Positions 33,665 through 43,367 of a DNA stretch of 64,000 bases are shown piece by piece. Every line of letters starts with the position of its first letter. Positions within the stretch are counted from its first letter, which is position 1. The notes beneath the pieces are model-generated. The model was not told the origin of the DNA and did no database searches. It saw nothing but the letters and a program-made list of their open reading frames with translations. The translations under genes were made by a program, and so were the position numbers. The DNA is from Eubacterium sp. (GTDB lineage: Bacteria; Bacillota; Clostridia; Lachnospirales; Lachnospiraceae): contig JAAVZE010000133.1 in NCBI GenBank assembly GCA_022791495.1, forward strand, positions 1 to 64,000, in the 5' to 3' direction.

Positions 33665-35320
33665 ATGAAACAATTGAAAAATCCGGTTCTGCCCGGCTTT
33701 CACGCAGATCCTTCCATTATCCGCGTGGATGATACGTATTACATAGCCAACTCTACCTTTGAGTGGTTTCCAGGGGTGCGTCTGCATGAATCAAAGGACA
33801 TGATCCACTGGAATCTGCTCCCTTCCCCATTGTCTACGACGACACTGCTCGACATGAAGGGAAATCCTTCCTCTGGCGGTATCTGGGCACCAGATCTTTC
33901 CTATGCTGACGGTAAATTCTGGCTGGTTTACACCGATGTTAAAGTAACTGAGGGATCTTTTAAGGATATGGTCAACTACATTACGACAGCAGAGGATATC
34001 CGTGGTCCCTGGTCTGACCCGATCCGTGTCAATGGCGTAGGTTTCGATGCCTCTCTGTTCCATGATGAAGACGGAAGAAAATATCTGGTACAGCAGACAT
34101 GGGATCACCGTGAGTATCACCATGGATTCAACGGTATTACACTGACAGAATTTGATACTGCTTCCATGAAGTTAAAACCAGAAACAGCAAGAAATATTTA
34201 TAATGGCACGGAAGTCAAACTCGTTGAAGGTCCCCATCTTTATAAGATAAATGGCTATTATTATCTTTTCGCAGCCCAGGGTGGTACCGTGTACACACAT
34301 CAGGAAGTCGTGGCAAGATCCCGTACTCTGGATGAGCTCAGCTTTGAAACAGAACCAGATGGACCTTTTATTACAAACTTTGATACCCCATATCTGGGTA
34401 TCCAGAAACAGGGACATGGTGCTCTGGTAGAGACGCCTGGCGGCGAATGGTATTATGCCAGTCTGTGCGGGCGTCCATGGACCCACGAAAATGAATCCTG
34501 TATCGATCCCCGGGGATATTGCACGCTGGGACGGGAGACGTCCATCCAGAAAGTATTCTGGGATGATGAAGGCTGGCCACGGATCGAAGGCGGACACGGC
34601 GGCTCTGTCTATGTGGATGCGCCAGCTGATGGCATAGAGACTGCCGCGCCGGCAGATCATTCTTTCCATGATGAATTTGATTCATCCCTGCTTCACGACG
34701 AATGGAATACCCTTCGTGTACCTTTTAATGATGAGATGGGAAGCACTGGTGATGGCAGGCTTGTTCTCCGTGGCCAGGGATCTCTCTGCAACACACATGA
34801 GTTGTCTTTGGTTGCCAAACGCTGGCAGGCATTTTACTTTGATGCTTCGGTGAAAGTAAGCTATAATCCATTTTCTTACCAGCAGATGGCTGGACTGACA
34901 AATTATTACAACGACAGGCACTGGTCCTTTGCCTTTGTGACATGGAATGAAAAAAATGGACGGGTGATCGAGGTGGCACAGTGCGACCGTGGAAACTATA
35001 ATTCTTTTTTGAGGAATGACGCTATTCCCGTACCGGAAGGTGCGGATGTCTGGTTCCGTACAAAGGTCAGAAAAGAAAGTTATACCTATGAATATTCCTT
35101 TGACGGCGAAACTTACAAAGAAATTCCTATAACACTGGATGCTGCGATTCTTTCCGATGATTATGTATTACAAAGCTATGGTGGCTTCTTTACGGGAGCC
35201 TTTGTCGGCATGGCATGTGTAGATTACGCCTACTATGAAGCAAAAGCAGAATTTAGAAATTTTGATTATAAAGAACTGGGCGATGTGAAAAAAGATGACG
35301 GAAGCTTTTCCTGGGAATAA
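33665..35320 (+). CDS. GH43 family beta-xylosidase/arabinofuranosidase (cytosolic)
   Basis: KNPVLPGFHADPSIIRVDDTYYIANSTFEWFPGVRLHESKDMIHW; SGGIWAPDLSYADGKFWLVYTDV. Confidence 0.93.
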   Translation: MKQLKNPVLPGFHADPSIIRVDDTYYIANSTFEWFPGVRLHESKDMIHWNLLPSPLSTTTLLDMKGNPSSGGIWAPDLSYADGKFWLVYTDVKVTEGSFKDMVNYITTAEDIRGPWSDPIRVNGVGFDASLFHDEDGRKYLVQQTWDHREYHHGFNGITLTEFDTASMKLKPETARNIYNGTEVKLVEGPHLYKINGYYYLFAAQGGTVYTHQEVVARSRTLDELSFETEPDGPFITNFDTPYLGIQKQGHGALVETPGGEWYYASLCGRPWTHENESCIDPRGYCTLGRETSIQKVFWDDEGWPRIEGGHGGSVYVDAPADGIETAAPADHSFHDEFDSSLLHDEWNTLRVPFNDEMGSTGDGRLVLRGQGSLCNTHELSLVAKRWQAFYFDASVKVSYNPFSYQQMAGLTNYYNDRHWSFAFVTWNEKNGRVIEVAQCDRGNYNSFLRNDAIPVPEGADVWFRTKVRKESYTYEYSFDGETYKEIPITLDAAILSDDYVLQSYGGFFTGAFVGMACVDYAYYEAKAEFRNFDYKELGDVKKDDGSFSWE

Positions 35321-35362
35321 ACTTCTGACGAAATCACTCAGATATTAATTTGTCAATAAACC

Positions 35363-35413
35363 AGAAGAGGGTATCCCGAAAGTCATGAAACAACTTAAGG
35401 GACACCCTTTTCT
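35363..35413. terminator. Bidirectional terminator-like hairpin
   Basis: AGAAGAGGGTATCCC ... GGGACACCCTTTTCT between convergent GH43 and GH10 genes. Confidence 0.65.
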
Positions 35414-35444
35414 AATTTGATATTATTTTCAGTTATTATATGTT

Positions 35445-36989
35445 CTATTTCCAAACCTTTACTGCATCAATAAAGGAATAGAAAGACGGTTTTGGATCAT
35501 AGATGTTATCCCCAAACAGAAGCGGCTGGCATTGGGAACGCCAGGACGTACGGTCGGTGAGCCCCCATAAGGTGATATTCGTGATACCCTTTGGATTTAC
35601 ATTGACATCGCGGTTCTTCTGTTTCGTAATAATCGTTTTCATCAGATTGCTGACAAATTTTTTCTGATCATTATTAGTCTCATTTTCATCCACATAGGAA
35701 TAAGAAGCAGAAGAGCCTTCCGTGTCAAAATTAATGGTAAAATCAAGCTCTGTGATCTGAATCTCATACCCGGCAGCAAGGAATTTCTCCAATGCAGCAC
35801 CGTATTGATTCACCGTTGGAACTTTTACATCTACGTGACTCTGCATTCCAATACCGCCACAGATCTTCTCCGGTTCGTCTTTATTGATAAAGCTGACCAG
35901 ATCCAGTACCTTCTGTGTATTAAAGTATGTATTATAATCGTTATAGAAAAGTGTTACCTTATCCTGAACACCATAAGTCTTCAGCATACCATAAGCCAGC
36001 TGAAAAGCCTTTTTCACATAAGACGGCGAAGCACCCATATTTCCGTATACACTATCCCAGACCTTTCCAAAAGTCCTCCGGTTCAGATACTCATTTACAA
36101 CATCCCATGCGTAGACAATACTTCCAGCTGAACCGGTAAGTGCTTTTTCCTTTTCCATCACATGTGCCATCACATTATGTACATAGTAATCCAGACGGGC
36201 ATCCATAATATCCGTTGCCACAACAGTATCTCCATCATAATTCTTTGTAAAGAACCATGACGGCGTCTGGCTGTGCCATACAAGAGTATGGGCGCGCATT
36301 CTCAGACCGTTTTTTGAGGCAACTTCCAGTGCGCCATCCACTTCGTTGAAGTTTAACTGCGGAACCTTCGCCTCGCTGTAACCTTCCGGGATATAATATC
36401 CTTTACTCTTTGCCTCCTGAATGGACAGAGTCTTTGGTGCAGAACCAAGGATGTTATCCGGCTTCATTTCATTTTCCAGTGTAATGCTGTTAAAATGTCT
36501 CTTGACAAATGCTAGTGTCTTGTTGTCCCTCAGCTCTCTGGGTGCTCTGCTTCCGTAGTTGACGGCAGCACCTATATTCGGAACAATGTCTTTATAGGCT
36601 GCAAGAATACTTGGCGTGTTTACAACCTTCTTTGCCTGCACCTTCACTTTACACCGCAGCTTATAAGTTTTTCCACCAGTTTTTACCTTACAGTTTACAA
36701 GAGCATTTCCCTTTTTCAGCCCCTTTACTTTGCAGGATGTTTTTTTCTTATTAGATAACTTAATTACCTTTTTCTTATTGGTACTCCAAGTTACCTTTGC
36801 CTTCTTTCCCGCCCGGGAAAGCTTGATCGTCTGCGTCTTTCCTGCGGTGACTGTCAATGTCCCTTTGGAAAGCTTTGGTTTTTTCGTCTTTGCACCGGAG
36901 ACTGTGCCAGGAGCGATCGTTGCCAGGCAAAGTCCAAAAATAGCTGCATGCGCTAAAAATATTTTACAACGTTTCATTGGTTTATGCAC
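35445..36989 (-). CDS. Secreted GH10 endo-1,4-beta-xylanase with N-terminal lysine-rich Ig-like module
   Basis: VYAWDVVNEYLNR acid/base and EIQITELDFTI nucleophile motifs; signal peptide then Lys-rich domain. Confidence 0.95.
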   Translation of the reverse strand: MHKPMKRCKIFLAHAAIFGLCLATIAPGTVSGAKTKKPKLSKGTLTVTAGKTQTIKLSRAGKKAKVTWSTNKKKVIKLSNKKKTSCKVKGLKKGNALVNCKVKTGGKTYKLRCKVKVQAKKVVNTPSILAAYKDIVPNIGAAVNYGSRAPRELRDNKTLAFVKRHFNSITLENEMKPDNILGSAPKTLSIQEAKSKGYYIPEGYSEAKVPQLNFNEVDGALEVASKNGLRMRAHTLVWHSQTPSWFFTKNYDGDTVVATDIMDARLDYYVHNVMAHVMEKEKALTGSAGSIVYAWDVVNEYLNRRTFGKVWDSVYGNMGASPSYVKKAFQLAYGMLKTYGVQDKVTLFYNDYNTYFNTQKVLDLVSFINKDEPEKICGGIGMQSHVDVKVPTVNQYGAALEKFLAAGYEIQITELDFTINFDTEGSSASYSYVDENETNNDQKKFVSNLMKTIITKQKNRDVNVNPKGITNITLWGLTDRTSWRSQCQPLLFGDNIYDPKPSFYSFIDAVKVWK

Positions 36990-37143
36990 CCCTTTCTAAA
37001 ATATATTTTTATTATAAGGAAGAATTAGAAAAATAGCAATTAAAATTATTCAGATTTACAGAAAGTATTTATCTTTGTGGTTGCAATGGATGAAAGGAAA
37101 ATGTTATATTATAAATAGAAAATAGCGGGGAGGCACGCAGTTT

Positions 37144-38661
37144 ATGAAAATGACATATGATATTAACTTTGACCACAACATACCATTTCACAACAATGTG
37201 ACCTACTGTGTGGGAACAGGGCGTATGGGACTGGCACTTCACAAGGAATACTGGGACCAGCTGGCATTTGTCCAGAAAAGGATTGGATTTTCTTACATAC
37301 GGGGACACGGTCTATTCTGTGATGATATGGCGATCTACCAGGAGTATAAGGACAAGGATGGGAACATTAAGTCTGAATATAATTTCACTTATCTGGACAG
37401 AGTCATTGACAGTTATTTGGAACTCCAAATCCGGCCCTTTTTAGAACTTGGCTTTATGCCTGAAAAACTTGCTTCCGGCACCCAGACACAATTCTACTGG
37501 AAGGGAAATGTGACGCCGCCAAAAGACTATAACCGGTGGTGTGCACTGGTTCAGGCGACACTCAGGCATCTGCTCACCCGATACGGTGAGAAGGAAGTGC
37601 TCAGCTGGCCGGTGGAAGTTTGGAACGAGCCAAACCTGAAAGGTTTCTGGGAACACGCAGATATGCCGGAATACTGTAAACTATATTCTCAGACGGTAGC
37701 TGCCGTCAAAGAAGTCCATCCGGATTTTCAGGTGGGTGGACCGGCGATCTGCGGAGGAAATGATGAGGTATGGATGCGGGGATTTTTAACTTATTGTAAA
37801 GAAAACCAGGCTCCCCTGGACTTTATTTCCAGACATCACTACACCATTCATTTTCCGGAACGGGACGGACACTATGACTATGCTGACCTACAGTCCAGCG
37901 AATACTCTTTCAGTACGCTGAAGCGCTGTCGTGAGATCATCGGTGAATTTGAAGAATACGAAGATCTTCCCTTTTATATCACGGAATTTAATACCGCCTA
38001 TGTACCAAATTGTCCACTTCACGATACGAACCAGAATGCGGCGAGTCTCGCCCGGATCCTATCGGAGATCGGTGACTACTGTACTGGTTATTCTTACTGG
38101 ACTTTTGGAGATGTCTTTGAAGAACAGGGCGTGCCTTTCACTCCCTTTTATGGGGGGTTTGGGCTTCTGGCAAATAACAGTATTCCCAAGCCCACTTTCT
38201 GGACCTTTGAATTTTTCAAAGAATTAACTGGAAAATGTATTTTTCGCAGCGAGCACGGTGTCCTTTGTGAAAATGAGGGGACAATCCGGGGTGTATTATG
38301 GAATCTTTCCTGTGAAACAGACAGTGACGCTCTTACTATGGAGTTCAATCTCCCGGTTCCTTCTGGTGAATACTGCTGTATCCAAAAGGTCGTGGACGAA
38401 ACCACATGTAATCCACAGAAGGTATGGCATGATCTCGGTGAGCCGGCGAATCTCACCAGCAGCCAGACACAGCTGCTTCAGGAAGCGGCAAATCCATTAA
38501 TCCTGACAGAACGGAAAACCCTTTTAAAAGATAACATGACTGTAGAATTTACATTATCTCACGATGCTGTTATTTATTTTGAAATCTTTCCTTCCAGGCT
38601 GACCACTGACCGGGGATTCCGATACGGCTGGAGCTCCTCTGTGACAGAAGGTAATGATTGA
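37144..38661 (+). CDS. GH39 family beta-xylosidase
   Basis: GYGEKEVLSWPVEVWNEPNLKGFW-type motif; DLPFYITEFNTAYVPN. Confidence 0.9.
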   Translation: MKMTYDINFDHNIPFHNNVTYCVGTGRMGLALHKEYWDQLAFVQKRIGFSYIRGHGLFCDDMAIYQEYKDKDGNIKSEYNFTYLDRVIDSYLELQIRPFLELGFMPEKLASGTQTQFYWKGNVTPPKDYNRWCALVQATLRHLLTRYGEKEVLSWPVEVWNEPNLKGFWEHADMPEYCKLYSQTVAAVKEVHPDFQVGGPAICGGNDEVWMRGFLTYCKENQAPLDFISRHHYTIHFPERDGHYDYADLQSSEYSFSTLKRCREIIGEFEEYEDLPFYITEFNTAYVPNCPLHDTNQNAASLARILSEIGDYCTGYSYWTFGDVFEEQGVPFTPFYGGFGLLANNSIPKPTFWTFEFFKELTGKCIFRSEHGVLCENEGTIRGVLWNLSCETDSDALTMEFNLPVPSGEYCCIQKVVDETTCNPQKVWHDLGEPANLTSSQTQLLQEAANPLILTERKTLLKDNMTVEFTLSHDAVIYFEIFPSRLTTDRGFRYGWSSSVTEGND

Positions 38662-38691
38662 ACTTATAATGCTGATCTAACATAAGGATTT

Positions 38692-38739
38692 AATATGGCG
38701 CTGTCGGTTTGATCCTATTCAAACCGACAGCGCCATATT
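38692..38739. repeat. Perfect 21-bp-arm hairpin, 6-nt loop, no T-tract
   Basis: AATATGGCGCTGTCGGTTTGA-TCCTAT-TCAAACCGACAGCGCCATATT between convergent genes. Confidence 0.9.
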
Positions 38740-38746
38740 GACTAAA

Positions 38747-41647
38747 CTACATTGGTGAAGAATAGAAATAACTTTCTGGTGGTGCCAGATAAGTATCCCG
38801 CATTGGTTTATCCATACGATATAACACAATCTTTTCCAAAATGATATTGGGGTCTGCTGCAAAAAATCTTAACGTATTAACCCCTTTTTTCAACATTACT
38901 TTCTCCTCAATAAGTCGAATATGATTGGTAACGCCATAGCTCCATGTCTGATTCTGCCATTCCGCAAAATAACCAGACTCAACTGCGTCAAACCACTGGA
39001 GGTCACAATTGTTGACATTGTAGGCACCGCGAACCGTTCCTCCCTTCACCATCGGGTTGCGTGGTGCAGTATAAAATCTCAGCAGATAATCACCTTCATG
39101 CATTGCTGCAAATGAATATTCCACATATGGGCGTTCCTTTTCCCTTTCCCAGTTTACTGTTACCGGGAAAGACTTAATGGCATCCGACGTTCTCCCCAGG
39201 CGGGAAACCACCTGCCATCCTTTACCATCCACATCCTTTTTTGTATTATAGTGTTGGGCTTCCATACAGATATAACCCTCATTTTCTATAAAAACATTTT
39301 CGTATGGATAAGAGTAATTGCCTGCCGCTTTCACTTCCACCTCTGACCATGTTTTCTCTCCATCGTCAAACTCAAAATCAAGCCTTATAACTGCCTCCTG
39401 GATCCCGTTTAATTTATCTTTATCACAGGCAATCACCAGCGTGGTACGGGACTGATTTTGAAGACAAGACTTTCCTCCTGTAAGTGACAGCGAGATCCAG
39501 GGTTCCCCGCAACGAATCGTGTATTGAAAATCAACACCTCCCCGGCTGTCAATATCAAGGTAAATTCTATCACAATCTGGTCTCAGCATTTCCTCATTGT
39601 AAAGAGGCACTTTATCCTGCCAGTGTGCTCCCAGATGATATGCATTGTTACCGCGAAAACTCACCGTTATCTTTCCCTTTTGAATCGGAAAAACAGTTTT
39701 TGCCTGTGGATAAGTCCAGTCATTGTCATCCCAATTACGAAATCCTGTATGCGCTGAATCCATCATATGCTTCCATTTACCATTCAATATCGTGTGAAAC
39801 TGCTTCACATAGTGCTGATCTAATGCAATCAGTTCACCCAAACGAACAGCCTCATCATTGGCAGCTAAGACACCACGTCTGCCGAGTTCCGCATTATTTC
39901 CTGCTACCAGATTTAGCTCAATAATATTTAAAGATGCCATAACCGGATAGTAAATCATGCTTTCATACGCAGGAAGCATTTCTACAGGCAAATTATCATG
40001 CAGGAAAACAGCTGCTTCCTCCACAGCTTTAATTTCCTCCTTCATGTGTTCTATCTCATGGAACTCGCATTGATATACTTCCTCATTGAGGGATTCCGGA
40101 AGTCTTTGACTGGTCAGCTTCATATAAGAATCTATAATCCTATGTATCTGTTTATGTTGTATAGCGGAACCCGCCGGAAACTGCTGGGCAATCCACTGCT
40201 TTGTAAATTCTGCCACACTATTCCTATTTGAAATTCCCCATGTATCATAATCGTAGGCAAGATTCATAAAAAAACTAAGGGGATATTCATTTCCCTTTAT
40301 ATCTCCCACATTCACAACCCACATACTGCGAATGCCATATTCATATGCCATCGTCAGCTGTTCCCAAGCCTGAACCACATTGGTATTTCCAAACCACTCA
40401 TAACTATATGGTGCACCATGATAATCAAAATGATAATACATTCCATAACCACCCCGATGTGGGCGATCCGTTAATTGTGGAAGGGAACGTAGATGACCAT
40501 AATTATCATCACTCAAAAGCCAGATCGCATCTTCGATTTCTTCAAATTCACGGAGACCTTCACAGCTTTCATCACCGTAAAAAAAGTCCTCCACTTCTTT
40601 ATATATGGCAATCATGCGTGGAACTTCCTGAATGGGTTTTTCAAACTCTTCGTGAATTAGCTTATTTTGCACATGGACAGCACTTTTAATTACATCGATA
40701 TTCTCCGCCAGGCTGGTATCCTCACTCATCAGCAGTGAATCATCCTCTCCCCGCATACCTATCGTAATAACATTTTCAAAATTCTTACAGCGTTTTAATC
40801 CGTCGCGCCAGAATTCAGTGATCGCCTCACAGTTAGATAGAAAACTCCATGTATTATCATCACCATATTTTTTATATTGGTTCTGCCACTCCACTCCGGC
40901 ACGCCCAAGTGGTTCATGATGAGATGTTCCCATAATAACTCCATATTCATCTGCCAGTCGGGCACTCTCCAGATCCGGTCCATCTTCCCAAAAAGAACTG
41001 CGCCACATGGCGGGCCACAGATAATTTCCTTTCAACCGAAGAAGCAACTCAAAGACTTTCTCATAGGCTTCGGCATTCACATCACCATAATGTTTGGTAC
41101 ACCATCTGCCAAAGGCCGGCCATTCATCATTAATAAAAAAACCACGATAGATAACAGAAGGTTCCTTTGATACAATTTCACCCTCAAAAGATAACACTAC
41201 TTCATTTCTTTTTTTAGGAGCCGCATCACCCCAAAAGACCAGGGGTGACACTCCACACAATTCCGATACGTGAAACATTCCATAAATTGTTCCTCGTTTG
41301 TCACTGCCGAGAATAATAAAAGCCTTTTCAATCTGTGGATACCTCGGAAAGGGATTTTCTACTATCTTTAGCAGATAACATTCCCTCTTTGCTTTCAACT
41401 TTGTACCGTCCAGATATCCATTTGCCTCTAAATACGTCATGATTTCACTCTCACCATGTATACCGGCAATCATTATTGTCTGCCCTGTAACTTGCGAAAG
41501 TGTATTCACCTGCTCTGGGTCTTTTCCAGTCACAAGGCCAATATCCTTACACACGGCAGCGGCTACCCGCTTTATCCCTTTTGGAGCACCATCATCCACA
41601 AACAAATACGTAAGATTACCTTTCTGGTAAATCGGGAATTTCGTCAT
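38747..41647 (-). CDS. GH115 xylan alpha-glucuronidase (no signal peptide)
   Basis: RGFFINDEWPAFGRWCTKHYG...LKGNYLWPAMWRSSFWEDG...GVIMGTSHHEPLGRAG. Confidence 0.9.
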   Translation of the reverse strand: MTKFPIYQKGNLTYLFVDDGAPKGIKRVAAAVCKDIGLVTGKDPEQVNTLSQVTGQTIMIAGIHGESEIMTYLEANGYLDGTKLKAKRECYLLKIVENPFPRYPQIEKAFIILGSDKRGTIYGMFHVSELCGVSPLVFWGDAAPKKRNEVVLSFEGEIVSKEPSVIYRGFFINDEWPAFGRWCTKHYGDVNAEAYEKVFELLLRLKGNYLWPAMWRSSFWEDGPDLESARLADEYGVIMGTSHHEPLGRAGVEWQNQYKKYGDDNTWSFLSNCEAITEFWRDGLKRCKNFENVITIGMRGEDDSLLMSEDTSLAENIDVIKSAVHVQNKLIHEEFEKPIQEVPRMIAIYKEVEDFFYGDESCEGLREFEEIEDAIWLLSDDNYGHLRSLPQLTDRPHRGGYGMYYHFDYHGAPYSYEWFGNTNVVQAWEQLTMAYEYGIRSMWVVNVGDIKGNEYPLSFFMNLAYDYDTWGISNRNSVAEFTKQWIAQQFPAGSAIQHKQIHRIIDSYMKLTSQRLPESLNEEVYQCEFHEIEHMKEEIKAVEEAAVFLHDNLPVEMLPAYESMIYYPVMASLNIIELNLVAGNNAELGRRGVLAANDEAVRLGELIALDQHYVKQFHTILNGKWKHMMDSAHTGFRNWDDNDWTYPQAKTVFPIQKGKITVSFRGNNAYHLGAHWQDKVPLYNEEMLRPDCDRIYLDIDSRGGVDFQYTIRCGEPWISLSLTGGKSCLQNQSRTTLVIACDKDKLNGIQEAVIRLDFEFDDGEKTWSEVEVKAAGNYSYPYENVFIENEGYICMEAQHYNTKKDVDGKGWQVVSRLGRTSDAIKSFPVTVNWEREKERPYVEYSFAAMHEGDYLLRFYTAPRNPMVKGGTVRGAYNVNNCDLQWFDAVESGYFAEWQNQTWSYGVTNHIRLIEEKVMLKKGVNTLRFFAADPNIILEKIVLYRMDKPMRDTYLAPPESYFYSSPM

Positions 41648-41677
41648 TGTATTATCCTTCCTTTATTTTATCTTAAA

Positions 41678-43318
41678 TCATTCAAACATTGACAAATCAA
41701 TGGCATCTGCCATTGCACTATAACCATCATAAGGATGAAGTCCATCCTCATGGGCATATTTTTCCAAAATGTTCTTGGGATTCGCAGGATCTGCCACTGC
41801 ACTCTCAAAATCAATAATTCCATCTACTCCTGAATCTTCCGAACGCATCCAGTCATTAATCATAGTCCGTACCTGTTCCGATGGTTCTGTATAACTATCA
41901 CTTGTTCCGAATGGAAGAATAGGCGCTCCATAGACCTTAATTCCATGATCATGACACAGCTGAATCATCTTCTTGTACTCCGGAATCAGCAGATTATATT
42001 TGCTCGTTTCCTTAAGGTTCGTTATGTCATTTACTCCAAATAAGATAATGCAGTATTCTACGCCATCATGCTCCAGGAGATCCCTGGCAAATCTGTCCTT
42101 ACCAGCATCCGTCGGATAGGAGCCAAGGATAGAATTTGCCCCGATTCCTTCATTGATAAGTGAGACATGCTTTGTTCCCTCATTTTCCTGTAGTCTTTTT
42201 GCAAAATAGTCAATCCATCTGGTATAACTATCCGGTTTTTTGCCAAGGTACGTCGCATCTGTTCCATAACCATCTGTAATAGAATCACCAAAACATACTA
42301 CTGCCCTGCTGTCCTCTGGAGACCACATAGATACATCTGCAAGGAAAAACCAGCTTGTGGTCGTTTTAGCTGAAGAAAACTTCTCTTCTGATACCTGGTT
42401 TCCAGAGACCTGATATGTAGTCGCCCTTGCACCTCTGTGACCTGTTATATTATCCACTGGTGCCGCGCCAAAATATATAGAAACGGCAATATTTTCTAGG
42501 GCATCCACCGGGAATTCAATTTCATCGGTCAGAATAACCTTTCCTTTAGGGATTATAAACTCTTCCTCACCATTTACTGTCACCGCTGTATCGGTGGATA
42601 CATCTATAGTAGAGGCATCTGCCTTAATCTGCTTGGCAAAATGAAGAGATTGGATCTCCACATCACTTTTCCCATATTGATTCGACAGTCGCAGACGCAG
42701 TTTATTTCCACCTGTTGTTACCCGGATGATTTGACGAACCGTAGTATTCGTGAGTGCCATTTTAGGCATGGCTGAATCTGTGGCATCACATTTTTCCTCT
42801 GCCGTTCCCCAGGTTGTTACCCATTTATACGCCGGCTCTGGTACGTTAGGTGAAGAAGATATATCTGGTATATTAGAGGGAACTGATGTATTCGGTGTGG
42901 CAGTTTCTGATATTGACGGGATCGGTGATGGTGATGGAGTCACTTTAACAGTGCTTTTCCCTTTCACAACAACTTTGCAAGACAGTGTCTTGGATTTTTT
43001 CCCCAACTTGTAAGTTACTTTAATTGTGGCTTTTCCGGCTTTTACTCCCTTAATCTTAGCCGATTTTTTTGTTGACTTCACAACTTTTGCAATATTTTTC
43101 GCCTTGGAAGTCCACTTTACCTTTGCCTTCCTGGAGACATTTTTCAGCTTCAAAGTAACTGTCTTTCCAACACTTACATTCATCTTGCTCTTACTCAGTT
43201 TTGGCGATTTTGCTGCAGCCATACTGGATGGTGATAATAAAGATAGTACCATCGCAAAACTAAGTGTTAATACCCCAATTGTTTTATTCATTTTAGATTT
43301 ACAACCCCTTGAATTCAT
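41678..43318 (-). CDS. Secreted SGNH/GDSL esterase with N-terminal lysine-rich Ig-like module
   Basis: VVCFGDSITDGYGTDATYLGKKPDSYTRWIDYFAKRL; CIILFGVNDI; Pro/Thr/Ser linker; GGAGGAGG RBS. Confidence 0.88.
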   Translation of the reverse strand: MNSRGCKSKMNKTIGVLTLSFAMVLSLLSPSSMAAAKSPKLSKSKMNVSVGKTVTLKLKNVSRKAKVKWTSKAKNIAKVVKSTKKSAKIKGVKAGKATIKVTYKLGKKSKTLSCKVVVKGKSTVKVTPSPSPIPSISETATPNTSVPSNIPDISSSPNVPEPAYKWVTTWGTAEEKCDATDSAMPKMALTNTTVRQIIRVTTGGNKLRLRLSNQYGKSDVEIQSLHFAKQIKADASTIDVSTDTAVTVNGEEEFIIPKGKVILTDEIEFPVDALENIAVSIYFGAAPVDNITGHRGARATTYQVSGNQVSEEKFSSAKTTTSWFFLADVSMWSPEDSRAVVCFGDSITDGYGTDATYLGKKPDSYTRWIDYFAKRLQENEGTKHVSLINEGIGANSILGSYPTDAGKDRFARDLLEHDGVEYCIILFGVNDITNLKETSKYNLLIPEYKKMIQLCHDHGIKVYGAPILPFGTSDSYTEPSEQVRTMINDWMRSEDSGVDGIIDFESAVADPANPKNILEKYAHEDGLHPYDGYSAMADAIDLSMFE

Positions 43319-43367
43319 TCTGAATTCCTCCTCCTAATTATAATTTTATTAGGCGTTATCTATTGTC

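Noticed and set aside
35445-36989. Lysine-rich N-terminus as frameshift or low-complexity artefact
   Set aside because: Same beta-strand spacing (KLS...T.GK...KL...KAKV.W.S..KK...V...G...KG.A.....) recurs in six independent secreted proteins, so it is a real domain
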